From Perognathus longimembris pacificus (lineage: Eukaryota > Chordata > Mammalia > Rodentia > Heteromyidae), in NCBI RefSeq assembly GCF_023159225.1, contig NC_063166.1, forward strand, positions 71,275,227 to 71,339,226: a stretch of 64,000 bases of DNA. The letters are read 5' to 3'. The notes beneath the pieces were generated by a model that did no database searches, was not told the origin of the DNA, and saw only the letters and a list, made by a program, of their open reading frames with translations. Shown here one piece after another: positions 54,701 through 63,800 of this stretch (position 1 is its first letter; every line of letters starts with the position of its first letter). A program made the translations under genes and the position numbers.

Positions 54701-56846
54701 GAGAAATGCAAACGTCTGTGCCAAAAAGTACAAAAGGAAGGGGAAATGGTGCATTTAAAAAAAAAAAAAAGGACAAAAAGGGAGGGAGGGACAGTGACCA
54801 GCCCAGGACCTGGCAGGCAGAGTGGAAACCCTGAGCAGCCCCTCAGGAAAGAAGCAAACGTGGGGCTCCAATGGCTGGCTTTTCCAGGAGACCGGGGCCG
54901 GGCAGGGCGGGGCCTTGCAAAACCACCATTCACAGCCCAGTGACCACAGTTTGGCCTCCCTCCGCCCCAGGGTGGCTGGGGAGAGGAAACAAATGTGGTT
55001 GGTCTCAGTCATTCCTTGTTCTAGAAGGCACCCTGGTTGCATTTCCACTGGGTTGGGAAAGAGGAGAGAGATGGGGTAAGGAGAACAGGGGGAGAAGCAG
55101 CCTCCTGTGGAGGGTGTGGGTGGGACTAAAGCACTGCCCGGCTATCCTGGGCCTGGCTTCCTGCACATTCCCTCAGGGAAATTCCCAGATCATTTCATCA
55201 AAGCATGAGGGCTGCGTGGGAGAGAATCTGTCTCAGGTTGACTTGGGCCCGGTCTACTTCCAGCCAGAGAGCCACACACATGACTTGTGTCCTCGCCTCC
55301 CTCTCCCTGCAGCTGTGTCCTCGGAAGGCAGGAAGTCCTCTGCTGAGCACCCCTACCCCAAAGAGGAGGACAGAGACAGGCCCAGGTGAACCCCCTAGAA
55401 CGAGGCCCAAGCATCACAGCATCTGGGAGGCAAAGGGGACCCCATCGAGGGGTCTCAGGCCCAGGCTCAAGTTCACCTCCTGATGCACGTTTCAAGAATG
55501 AATAACTGAGTTCAAATAGGGCCGGGGTTCAGGAGACAGAGGGGGGCTGGCAGGCCTGTGGAGACAGGCCAATGGTGACCTAAGGCTTCAGTGAAGAGAA
55601 ATGCCCAGGGCCACAGCCAGCCACTGGGTGGCAGCACCGAGAAGCGGGTTGTCCGGTCCCCGCGCATCTGTCTGGAGGGACCTCCGGGCCATCAAGCTGG
55701 CCGAGATCCACCTCTCCATTTGTCACCAAGCACTCAATGCCTGGTGTTCCTAAAGCGCCGAGCGGACGCCATGCAGCATCTATGAGATGCCCAGGGTGAT
55801 TCCCACCATCCCCTTAGCCTGCCCGCCGGGAATGCAGAGCCTTACCACAGAAGGGCTCCAAGGTCAGATCTGGCAGGTGGCTGGTGCCACACTCGGGCCC
55901 CAGGACCCCGTTGTAACTGACGGTGCGGGCGCAAAGCAGGAGGCGGGCGTCGCGGCTCTCCGAGGTGTTGTTGGTGATGTGGGCGAAGACGTCGAAGTCG
56001 CTGCCCATGGCCATGCTCTGGCCCACGCGGATGCGCATGGTCGTCCCCTCGGGCACCTCCTCCTTCTCCTCCAGCTTGTTCAGGTGGTTCGCCTTGGTGA
56101 AGGCCTCCCTCTCCTCTGGGGAGCCTGCAGGGAGGGGAGAGGGAGCCCCAGGTTGCAGTGGGAAAAGGTGGGACGGGGCAAGCAGTCCCTTCCCTACCTC
56201 TCTGTACCAGACAGAGGAAAGAAGATCCAATTTATTTTTGCACAAGTGAACTGTTTGTAGATCCAGCATCAAACAAACCCTCCCTCTGGTAGCAGGTCCT
56301 CTGACCGCTCCTGCCTCAGCATGTTTTCTATGATGTAAGAACCAAGATGGTTTTCATTTATCTTTACATCATACCCCGTGCCTTTAACAGGCCCTGATGC
56401 GTATGAGGTGTGAAGGGAATACAAACTTTCTTGCCTCTGATTGTTTTCACAGGGATTCCTTCCACCTGAAGTCCTTTTCCTTCTCTTTTCTATTGTGAGC
56501 CACCTTTCCTTGCGTTCCATTTGCCTTTTTTTTTCCTCCTGGGTTACTGGGTGCATACATGATTTTCTGTCAAACCAACAGCTCTGCTAGGTACCGGTAG
56601 CTCAAACTCGTCATCCTAGCTACTCAGGAGGCAGAGACTGGGAGGATCCCATTTGGAGGATAGTCTGGGCAAGAACCCTATCTCACCTAATAGCTGGGTT
56701 CAGTGGTGCACACCTGTTATCTCCCTATGGTGGGAAGTGTAAATCAGAACACCACAGTCTAGGCCAGAAGAGGTGAGAAGCAAGAGCCGATCTCCAAATT
56801 AACCAACAGCGACGAACCTATCTGATCATATATAGTTAAGGCGCTT

Positions 56847-56906
<60 letters not shown>

Positions 56907-57150
56907 CATTCCTCTTGAACTTAATCTTCCTGGTCTTCCTGCAGGCTCCCTCCCTGAGGTGTAGGTCAGATTTTGCAGAAAGGAAGTCTGCCGCCCTGGG
57001 AACTCCCCTCTAGATCTTTGCTGGATTTCCAAGTCCCTTGGTACCACTCAGTGCAAGGAAAAGTGTGGAGCCAGCCACTGGGAGTTTCAGATCCTGTTTC
57101 TGACGATCCGTCAAACCACATAATAAACAGCACAGACATGACTAACTTTG

Positions 57151-57202
<52 letters not shown>

Positions 57203-60200
57203 GCCAGTCCTGGGGCTTGAACTCAGGGTCTGGGCCCTGTCCCTGAGCTTCTTCTTTGCCCTCACCCCTCCCTCAAGGCTAGGGCTCTACCACTTCCAAC
57301 TTTTTGGCAGTTAATTGGAGATAAAGTCATGGACTTTCCTGCCTAGGCTGGCTTCAAACCACAGTCCTCAGATCTCAGCCCCCTGAGTAGCTAGGATTAC
57401 AGGTGTGAGCCCCTGGCCCCCGGCCTCTAACTTTTCCTTTTGATGCATGCTTTCCTGAACAACACTTGTCCCCCCTAGTTTTACTAAGAGCTAAACCACC
57501 CCAAAAAAGTGAGTCTTGAGAAAGACCAGATCCCCGCCCCCCACGCCCCAGCCTCCCCACCCCCACATGGGAGGAAGGGAGGTAGAGGAGGCAGGACTTC
57601 CTTTGTGCCTCAGCCTCCAAGTATCCGGAATTGCAGATGTGTGTGTGTGCTCCTGCACCCAGCTCCCACGGAATCCTTTCATAGCATGGGGAACTATTTT
57701 CCTAGAGATATCGCACACTATGACTAGCTCCCATTATGTCTACACTGTTTCTAAGGAATTTCCTATGATCGCTGGTATATACTGCTTGCACGCACACGCA
57801 CGCACACACACATGCACACACAGGTAGATAAGCCCAGGCTGTGGGGCTGAGCCCCGGGCGCCCACCCTCACCCACAGGGTGCACTCAAGGCTGTGGGTGG
57901 CGCCCACCTTCCGGGTACTTGTAGGTGTGGGTGATGTCCTCGCGGTCGTCGCGGCCCACGCTCTTGGTGCTGATCTTCAGCCCCACCACCAGGGAGCGGT
58001 TGATGGATTTGTGCAGGGAGCCGTCCTCCTGCCGGATCCAGTCCACCACGTCGGCGTTGACCTCGGCAAAGACGAAGGGGGCGTCGTACCTGGTGCTCAG
58101 GTCGCCCTCTTTGATGGCGCGCACGGGCACGGGGCCGCAGCAGTATGTCCCTGACAAGGGGGTGGAGGAGAGAGGCCAAGGCTGTCACCACACCCCACAG
58201 AGTTTCCAACCCGCAGCTTAGATCCTCAAGATGCCAGCCACTGACTTCGGGGACCCATGAACTCGGGTGAGGAAGAATGGCTGTGCTTTGCCCACACAGT
58301 TCTTCCATTGCAAAAGCCACGAACACACCATGGCAGCCACAGGAGCCCTGGTGACTCACCACCCCAGGAACAGCCCCTTGCCATGGCCTCGGTGCCAGGA
58401 AATGGCATCTCCCCACCCCCTCCACCGTGCTGCCGGAACCCACGGAGCAGGTGTGAGGGCACTGTAATCGAATTCACTTCTGTCCATCACACTGGTTTTC
58501 TTTATAATCCTCTGCATTGTATTCTGTGCATTTAGAAATGTTCCGAGGGCTGGGGATATAGCCTAGTGGCAAGAGTGCCTGCCTCGGATACACGAGGCCC
58601 TAGGTTCGATTCCCCAGCACCACATATACAGAAAACGGCCAGAAGCGGCGCTGTGGCTCAAGTGGCAGAGTGCTAGCCTTGAGCGGGAAGAAGCCAGGGA
58701 CAGTGCTCAGGCCCTGAGTCCAAGGCCCAGGACTGGCCAAAAAAAAAAAAAAAAGAAAAAAAAAAAAAGAAATGTTCCGAGAGCCGAGCACTGGTGGCTC
58801 ACGCCTGTAATCCAGGCTACTCAGGAGGCTGAGATCTGAGAATCAAAGTTCAAAGCCAGCCCAGGCAGGACAGTCCGTGAGACTCTTCAGTTAACCACCA
58901 GAAAACCTGACGTGGCGCTGTGGCTCAAAGTGGTAGAGCGCTAGCCTTGAGCAAAAGAGCTCAGGGACAGTGCCCAGGCCCGGAGTTAAAAAGCAAAACA
59001 AAACCAATTCCAAGAAAGGGGCCCTGGGATTTGCCAAATTCAACACGTGCACACACGTGCTTACATAACATGCATGCACATGTGTTTGCAGCACACACGG
59101 GCAACTGTGCACATATGCTCACACACATGCACACAAGCTCACCTGGCATGTGTATGTACACACACACCACATGTAATGCACACACATACAACAAGCATGC
59201 ACACCACATTGTGTAACGCAAAGCACAAACACGTGTCACATGCACACATATGCACAGGTTCATAACCAAGCGCACGCACACACAGACATGTACGCACATA
59301 GGGTGCGCCGATCATGCATTCACACGCGCGCAGATGCACACACAGGCTTGCGTGACGTGGATGCACACAGATGCAAGAGGCTCTGCGTGAATGACAACCA
59401 CACTTGTTTTAAAAGGAGTGGAGCTACTTGAGTTTTTTCTCATGCTTTTTCACGTCTCTCACAATACAAGTGTGTTCATCTTTAAATTCTAGAGGACTCG
59501 TGTTTGGAGACTAGAAACAGGGACCCCCCCACGCCCACCCTATGTGCCCAGGTGATGGTCTTGGCTTGGAGCCCCAGCTCTGTCCCGCTCCACCCGCATG
59601 CTGGGGGCTCTCCACGCGGCTCCCCACCAGGGAGCAGGGCCAGGACTACCCACCTTCGCTCTTCTCCTGGGGCGTGGGGTCGATGGCCTGCCACCCTTCA
59701 TACCCAGGTTCTAGGTCCGGCCTGGTCATCCAGGACTCCACCCAGCAGTGGAAGTTCCTAGTGGAGAAATGAGGCCCAGCACGGGACTTGCGGTCAGCTC
59801 AGCAGCGGGGCCCACCAGACTCTGGGCCTTGAGCCCCACGCACCCCCAGCCCTCTTGGCTGCCCACTCCTGGGGGCCTGTCTCAGCATCGTCCCCCCTCC
59901 AGCCCCTGGGTCTCCCCTTGGGTCACCCCTCTAACCTCCATCCTGCTGACTCCCAATTTCTTGGCTCCATCCTTCCTTTCCTCCCACCCTTGGCTTAGGC
60001 CTCCTTCCCACTCACCTGGATGGACCCCAGTCCCTGCCCCCTCTCCCCGCCCCCAGCCCCTCTAGCCCCTGGGAAGCAGTGTCACAGCTCGGCCTCCAAG
60101 GCCTTGAGTGATAAGCAGGCACCCTGGGAACCAGCCCAGGCTCCTGACCTGGCATCGACCTGGCCACCTTCCTGTGCAATCCCCTGACTTCCTCCCCAGC

Positions 60201-63200
60201 GCGGTGGGCGTGCCCCCAGCACGGCCCCTCCGCCATGGGACCATCTCCCCTGTCCCTTGTCTGCTTCTGTGTCACCATCAAGGCCCATCTCAAACTCGCC
60301 CCTCTTCCAGGAAGTGCCCCCCCACCTCACCCCCTCTCCTCACCAGATCATCTCGCTCTTGTTCCCCTCCAGCTCCCCGTACTCATTGCGGAAGTACTCA
60401 ATGAGCAGATTGCTGTTCTGGTCGTGGGCCGAGTTGTAGTTGGTCACGACACGGGTGGGAATGCCAAGGCACCGCAGAACTGGAAGAGGAGGAGAGGGGG
60501 TTTCACACACCACCAAGGACCCTACCCAGCTGGACCCACCTGTCCAGCCCTGAGGGTGAGCGTGGCCATTCTTGGCTGAACAATGGTGCCCACCTCTGGT
60601 CACCCCGAGTCCACTGTGCCCCTTGCTCATCATTCTAAATGCAAAGAGGATGTCAACACTGCTCTGATAAGTCTTCAGTGGCTCCCTGTGCCCCTGACGC
60701 CTGATCACCTCCTTGCACGCTTTGCTGCAGCCACACCCTCCAGCCCCCCCCCCCCACCGTCCCCATGCACCTGCTAGCCCCAGGACCTTGGCACTTGCTG
60801 TTCCCTCCTCCTGGAAGCAGCCCAGCCCCACCTAGGCTGCCCATGCATTCATTACAGGATACTGGTCATTGATATCACTCAGCTATGCAAGGGTGTGAAC
60901 CAAAAGATGGGAGAAAACAGCACCCGGGGGCAGGCCAGGGTCCTGGTGCTGGGCGGGAATCCCCCACTCCATCTAAAGCGCTGTGGACTCAGAAAAAGGC
61001 CGAAGCCGCCTTGAAAGGTTAGAAAACACAGGATATTCACTAGAACCTGCTGACCAAGCTCAACCTTGCAGACTCTGCCTCCTAGCAGGGCGCTAGGGCT
61101 CCCAGAGGGTGCCACTGGGGAAGGGGGTGGGGAACAGGGGAAAGACAGCTTTTAATCCTCCCTATTCTCTTTTGGTGGGGGCAGGGCTTGGACTAGAACC
61201 CAGAGTCTTAACAGGCAAGCACTTTACCATTGAACTACAACGAACCTTTCCCCCCTCATACTACGTCACCAGAAAAGTGAGCTTCTCAGACAAAGCCCAA
61301 AGAAAGTGAAGATCTAAGAGGTAACATGAGAACCCCTCCTCCCTCTCCCCTGCAAAACCCCAGTGTGTGTCCTGGGTGGGACTGTGTTTTGCTGGAAGCT
61401 GAGCGGCCGGGAGGGGGAGGGGCAGGGCCTGGCCTTTGCCCCCTGGTGGCCATTGGCCAGCACAGAGCTTCCTGGAGGGTGCTGGGTTCCAGCCAGGCCA
61501 TGTGGGGGTGCTGGGAGGAGGAAGAACTCCTGCTCACCATCGTCTCCTGCCTGGTCCCCACCACCCCAGCCTCTGCCCAGGAGGGGGGCCCCCAGAGTCC
61601 TCGAGGGAGGCATAGGGAGGCCTGTGCCCTGCCCACGGCCCAGCTGCCCTGCTGCCCCCTGACCCAGGCTGGTTCCCAGAGGCCTCACTACCCCAGGCCT
61701 AGGGCAGGAGGCTGCCCCAACCCCAGACACTCGGGGCCCAGAGCCTGGCTGCGCCATCTCCTGCTCGGTGACCTTGAGCCAGCCACTTCCAGTCTCTGAG
61801 CCTTTGTTTCCCCCCTGAGTAAGAGGAGCTAAGAATAGCAGCCTGTTGGGATGCCCTGGTGATTCAGGAAAAGGCCACGGGCGTGAGCAGCCGCAGGGAG
61901 CAATGGGGAACAGCAAAGTGTCCCATGTCCAAGGGAGATGGCAGTCCAGTCAATGCCAAGTGACTCACACATGTGAGAAAATGCCCAGGGAAGCAGCTGA
62001 GAGTGCCGGAGCGTGAGCCCTGCACCGCACCACTGGGCTAAGAGACACTTTCGGGTCCTGGGAGCTCCCTGTGAATCGGATCCATGGCCCACGTGAGGAT
62101 GCAGACTTGCAAACACCAGTTCCCTTGCTCAAGTCTACCCCACAGTGAGGTTAGACAACAGCTGGGCCCCACACCCACTCAGTCCAGCTCCAGGGCCTGT
62201 GGACTTGACCCAGTTCTCCCAGGAGCCCAGGAGGACAAAGATGCGTGGGAGAGCCGGACTGTGGGCTTTCTCCAGGAAGTCCGTGGGGTTTCCTGGGAGG
62301 AGGCCTTTTAGAAGCCTCTTACCCGCCAGGGTCTGGGTGGGGAGTTGCCCTAGAAAGGGGAATTCAGAGTCATTAGGGAAGGGGAACTCACAGGCTGGGA
62401 AGGTTGCGGGAGACAGCTAGCAAGGGAGACCAGAACTGGGAAGGAGCGCCAGGCCACTGTACTCAGCCTGTCAGCACGGTGGCCAGGCCTGGGGGCGTCT
62501 GGAGCCCCTTGTCTGGGATTGAGCACTGGCCCAGCAAAGCTGAGCCCTCAGATGACCCCAGTGCAGTACCGGGCAGGGGAGCTTAGTGTTCTGTGCTGGA
62601 AATCACGTGATCAGACATCCCTTCATCCTAAAGGCCACGATCGGGCACCCCTTCATTTTAAAGGCCACCCCTTTGTTTTAAAGGCCGAGATGGGACATCC
62701 ATCCATTCTAAAGGGACGGGAGAGCAGTGGTGCCAGAGGCAGGAGCAGACTCAAGTTCTCCTGGTTCTCACTCTGGGGGTCCCCGGTGAGTGCTAGCGCC
62801 CTCCCACCCCACCCCCACGCCCCACCACACCCAGCATGCAGTGCACCTGTGCAGGCCACGGCCGCGAAGACCCAGCACTGGCCGTACTTCACACGCTGGC
62901 AGCCATGGTCCTTCCAGCGGCGCAGGATGTCCACGCTGCCGATCCAGGACATGGGGCTCACCCCGTCCCCATAGTTGTTATCCCAGCGGCCCAGGAGCAC
63001 ACCCTGGTCGTCATTGCAGTTTACCTGCAGTGGGTAGGGCCGGTGAGGGCGGGGCCTTGCGTGGTGAAGGCGGGGCGTGTGGAACAAGGGCAGGGTCTCC
63101 TGTGGTGAGGGCAGAGGCTGCATGGAGGTGAGGGCGGGCCTCATGAGATGAGGGCGTGGCCTGTGGGGTGAAGGCAGGGCCTGTGTGGAGGTGAAGGCAG

Positions 63201-63800
63201 GGCCTTGCGTGGTGAAGGCAGGGCGCGTGGGGCGAGGGTGGAGCCTTGTGTGGTGAGGGCGGGGCCTTGCATGGGGTGGGTGGGGCCTGCATGGAGGTGA
63301 GGGTGGGGCCTGTGGGGTGAGGGCAGAGCCTGCATGGAGGTGAGGGCGGGGCCGGTGGTGGAGGGCGGAGCCTGCATGAGGTGAGGGCGGGGCCCTGGGC
63401 ATTCAAGGACAGGGCAATGTCAGAGGCAGGGAAGGGAGGCACAGCCCCCAGCAGGTGCAGGGGCACCGTGGAGCCCAGGAGCAGCAGGCGATGGGACGCT
63501 GGACATGACTGGGGCTGGGGCTGGAGCCCAGGGCTTGGAAGCTCTAACACCGGAGCACGGAGGAAGAGCCTGGCCCACGCATGGCTTGTCTCCGGGCCTG
63601 GGGACATGGTGGCCCTTGACAAACACCTGCCAGAGCAGAGCAGGGCCTCACCGCCTGTGCCCCACACTCACCATGGCGCTCACCACCCGGCCCAGGTAGA
63701 TGGGGCTGTTGCGGCGCGCGCAGTCACGGCCACAGTCCTTCAGGAACTTGGGGTTGACATCCAAGAGCGTCAGGCAGGTGTCCAGAATCCCATCCTCAAA
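51595..63800 (-). CDS. TGM2: TGM2 (tissue transglutaminase), nine 3' coding exons, partial gene
   Basis: Complement of join(51595..51745, 52331..52467, 53216..53376, 55846..56124, 57908..58150, 59654..59757, 60344..60479, 62847..63024, 63672..63800): 1518 nt, 505 residues plus TAA, all GT-AG. It corresponds to human residues 185-687, with two extra residues in exon 10. TGM2 is a Ca2+-dependent protein-glutamine gamma-glutamyltransferase and GTP-binding protein of cytosol, membrane and extracellular matrix. Visible by human numbering: core domain with Trp241, Cys277 ([10 protein letters not shown]), His335 (NFHCW), Asp358 (DPTP); redox Cys230 and Cys370/371 (TYCCGPV); nucleotide contacts Arg476/Arg478/Val479 (MRIRV) and Arg580/Tyr583 (AERDLY); two C-terminal beta-barrels. 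Exons 1-4 (N-terminal beta-sandwich, start codon, promoter) lie beyond 64000. Other TGM paralogues fit less well in sequence, and the RPRD1B neighbour supports TGM2. No disabling mutation is visible. Confidence 0.98.
51746..52330 (-). other. TGM2: TGM2 intron 12 with TG-rich repeat
   Basis: GTAAGT...CACAG. A long degenerate TG/TGTGCA tract occupies 51900-52090; the rest is unremarkable. Confidence 0.85.
52331..52467 (-). CDS. TGM2: TGM2 exon 12
   Basis: 137 nt, from [20 protein letters not shown] to TKEQKIMEV (last codon split). Start of beta-barrel 2. The acceptor is CCTCCCCCAG, the donor GTAAGT. Confidence 0.97.
52468..53215 (-). other. TGM2: TGM2 intron 11
   Basis: GTAAGA...CCCAG. It contains an antisense B1-like monomer (about 52870-52985, on +) and a MIR-like piece (about 53070-53140). 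Confidence 0.8.
53216..53376 (-). CDS. TGM2: TGM2 exon 11
   Basis: 161 nt, from [19 protein letters not shown] to [13 protein letters not shown]. It ends beta-barrel 1 and carries Arg580 and Tyr583 of the GTP/GDP pocket. The acceptor is CTTCCACAG, the donor GTAAGA. Confidence 0.98.
53377..55845 (-). other. TGM2: TGM2 intron 10
   Basis: A 2.5-kb intron, GTAAGG...CACAG. No young SINE; a MIR-like piece lies at 53705-53760 and an A14 tract at 54757-54770. Open frames here are shadows of GC-rich sequence. Confidence 0.8.
55846..56124 (-). CDS. TGM2: TGM2 exon 10
   Basis: 279 nt, from [18 protein letters not shown] to DLTLEPFC. It covers the core-to-barrel linker and most of beta-barrel 1, including MRIRV of the nucleotide site. 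The linker reads [13 protein letters not shown], two residues longer than human. The acceptor is CTGCAG, the donor GTAAGG. Confidence 0.98.
56588..56790 (+). mobile_element. Tandem pair of B1-like monomers
   Basis: Two 7SL-like monomers stand head to tail: 56588-56697 (GTAGCTCAAACTCGTCATCC) and 56698-56790 (AGCTGGGTTCAGTGGTGCAC), an Alu-like layout. Confidence 0.5.
56849..56902. repeat. (TC)27 microsatellite
   Basis: A perfect TC run, (GA)27 on the TGM2 sense strand. Confidence 0.97.
57154..57201. repeat. (GT)24 microsatellite at a SINE tail
   Basis: A perfect GT run ending directly at the 3' end of the B1-Geo element at 57202. Confidence 0.97.
57202..57423 (-). mobile_element. B1-Geo chimeric SINE with (CA)n tail
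   Basis: Antisense to the window's + strand, hence sense with TGM2. Geo half, linker and 7SL-like half are all present, with the (GT)24 as tail. Confidence 0.8.
57908..58150 (-). CDS. TGM2: TGM2 exon 9
   Basis: 243 nt, from [20 protein letters not shown] to THTYKYPE. It contains the vicinal Cys370-Cys371 pair that forms the inactivating disulfide, plus the end of the core domain. The acceptor is CCTTGTCAG, the donor GTGGGC. Confidence 0.98.
58548..58767 (+). mobile_element. IDL-Geo SINE, young type with 14-bp target duplication
   Basis: Sense on +, antisense to TGM2. AGAAATGTTCCGAG is repeated at 58534-58547 and 58768-58781. The left half has A box TAGCCTAGTGG and B box GGTTCGATTCC. Confidence 0.96.
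58782..58990 (+). mobile_element. B1-Geo chimeric SINE
   Basis: Sense on +. The 7SL-like half starts GCCGAGCACTGGTGGCTCAC, then linker and a Geo half with TGGCTCAAAGTGGTAGAG. It directly adjoins the IDL-Geo target duplication. Confidence 0.85.
59043..59390. repeat. CA-rich degenerate microsatellite
   Basis: Imperfect CACA/CATG/TGCACA repeats over about 350 bp in TGM2 intron 8. Confidence 0.85.
59654..59757 (-). CDS. TGM2: TGM2 exon 8, catalytic His and Asp
   Basis: 104 nt, encoding [20 protein letters not shown] and [14 protein letters not shown]. It supplies His335 and Asp358 of the triad. The acceptor is CTCCACTAG, the donor GTGGGT. Confidence 0.98.
59758..60343 (-). other. TGM2: TGM2 intron 7
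   Basis: 586 bp, GTGAGG...ACTAG; C/T-rich on the + strand, no repeat recognised. Confidence 0.85.
60344..60479 (-). CDS. TGM2: TGM2 exon 7
   Basis: 136 nt, encoding (V)[19 protein letters not shown] through NKSEMI(W); split codons at both ends agree with the neighbours. The core-domain segment is strongly conserved; the stretch NEYGELEGN differs from human. Confidence 0.97.
61165..61245 (-). mobile_element. ID-like monomer
   Basis: Antisense tRNA-like monomer (GGCAGGGCTTGGACTAGAAC ... GCAAGCACTTTACCATTGAA). Confidence 0.5.
61737..61880 (+). mobile_element. MIR SINE
   Basis: Sense MIR core: GGTGACCTTGAGCCAGCCAC, CTCTGAGCCTTTGTTTCCC and the following AATAGCAGCC region. Confidence 0.7.
62607..62714. 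repeat. Short tandem repeat, units of about 30 bp ending in TAAAGG
   Basis: Four units, one shortened (19 bp), each ending TAAAGGCC or TAAAGGG, with a CATCCCTTCAT-like core. Confidence 0.8.
62847..63024 (-). CDS. TGM2: TGM2 exon 6, catalytic cysteine exon
   Basis: 178 nt, encoding [20 protein letters not shown] through [12 protein letters not shown]. It carries Cys230, the Asn/Asp Ca2+-site residues near 229-233, Trp241 and the nucleophile Cys277. The acceptor is CCCACTGCAG with a purine-interrupted pyrimidine tract next to a minisatellite; the donor is GTGCAC. Confidence 0.98.
63025..63671 (-). other. TGM2: TGM2 intron 5, half minisatellite
   Basis: 647 bp, GTGAGT...TGCAG. The half nearest exon 6 is the minisatellite; 63410-63671 is unique. 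Confidence 0.9.
63043..63408. repeat. GC-rich minisatellite in TGM2 intron 5
   Basis: About 17 units of 20-23 bp with the + strand core GGTGAGGGCGGGGCC and a variable end (TTGCGT, TGTGG, TGCATGGA). Many units contain a GC box (GGGCGGGGC). Unit lengths of 20, 21 and 23 alternate irregularly. Confidence 0.92.
63672..63800 (-). CDS. TGM2: TGM2 exon 5 (human numbering)
   Basis: 129 nt in phase 0, encoding [20 protein letters not shown] through GRVVSAM. The acceptor is CCGACACAG and the donor GTGAGT. It is core-domain sequence upstream of the catalytic Cys. Confidence 0.97.

Larger units (their letters stand above)
56125..57907 (-). other. TGM2: TGM2 intron 9, repeat-rich
   Basis: It holds a tandem B1-like pair (56588-56790), (TC)27, (GT)24 with a B1-Geo SINE and a short CA tract (57789-57822). 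Confidence 0.85.
58151..59653 (-). other. TGM2: TGM2 intron 8
   Basis: GTGGGT...GTCAG. It holds an IDL-Geo and a B1-Geo back to back (58548-58990) and a CA-rich degenerate tract (59043-59390). Confidence 0.85.
60480..62846 (-). other. TGM2: TGM2 intron 6
   Basis: 2.4 kb, GTGCAC...TTCCAG. It contains an ID-like monomer (61165-61245), a MIR (61737-61880) and a short tandem repeat (62607-62714). Confidence 0.85.

Noticed and set aside
62653..63402. 249-residue - strand frame as a separate gene
   Set aside because: It is TGM2 exon 6 plus read-through of the minisatellite and intron 6; only the exon part is real coding sequence on present evidence.
63043..63408. CRISPR-like array
   Set aside because: Units are contiguous, unequal in length and have no unique spacers; it is a minisatellite in a mammalian intron.
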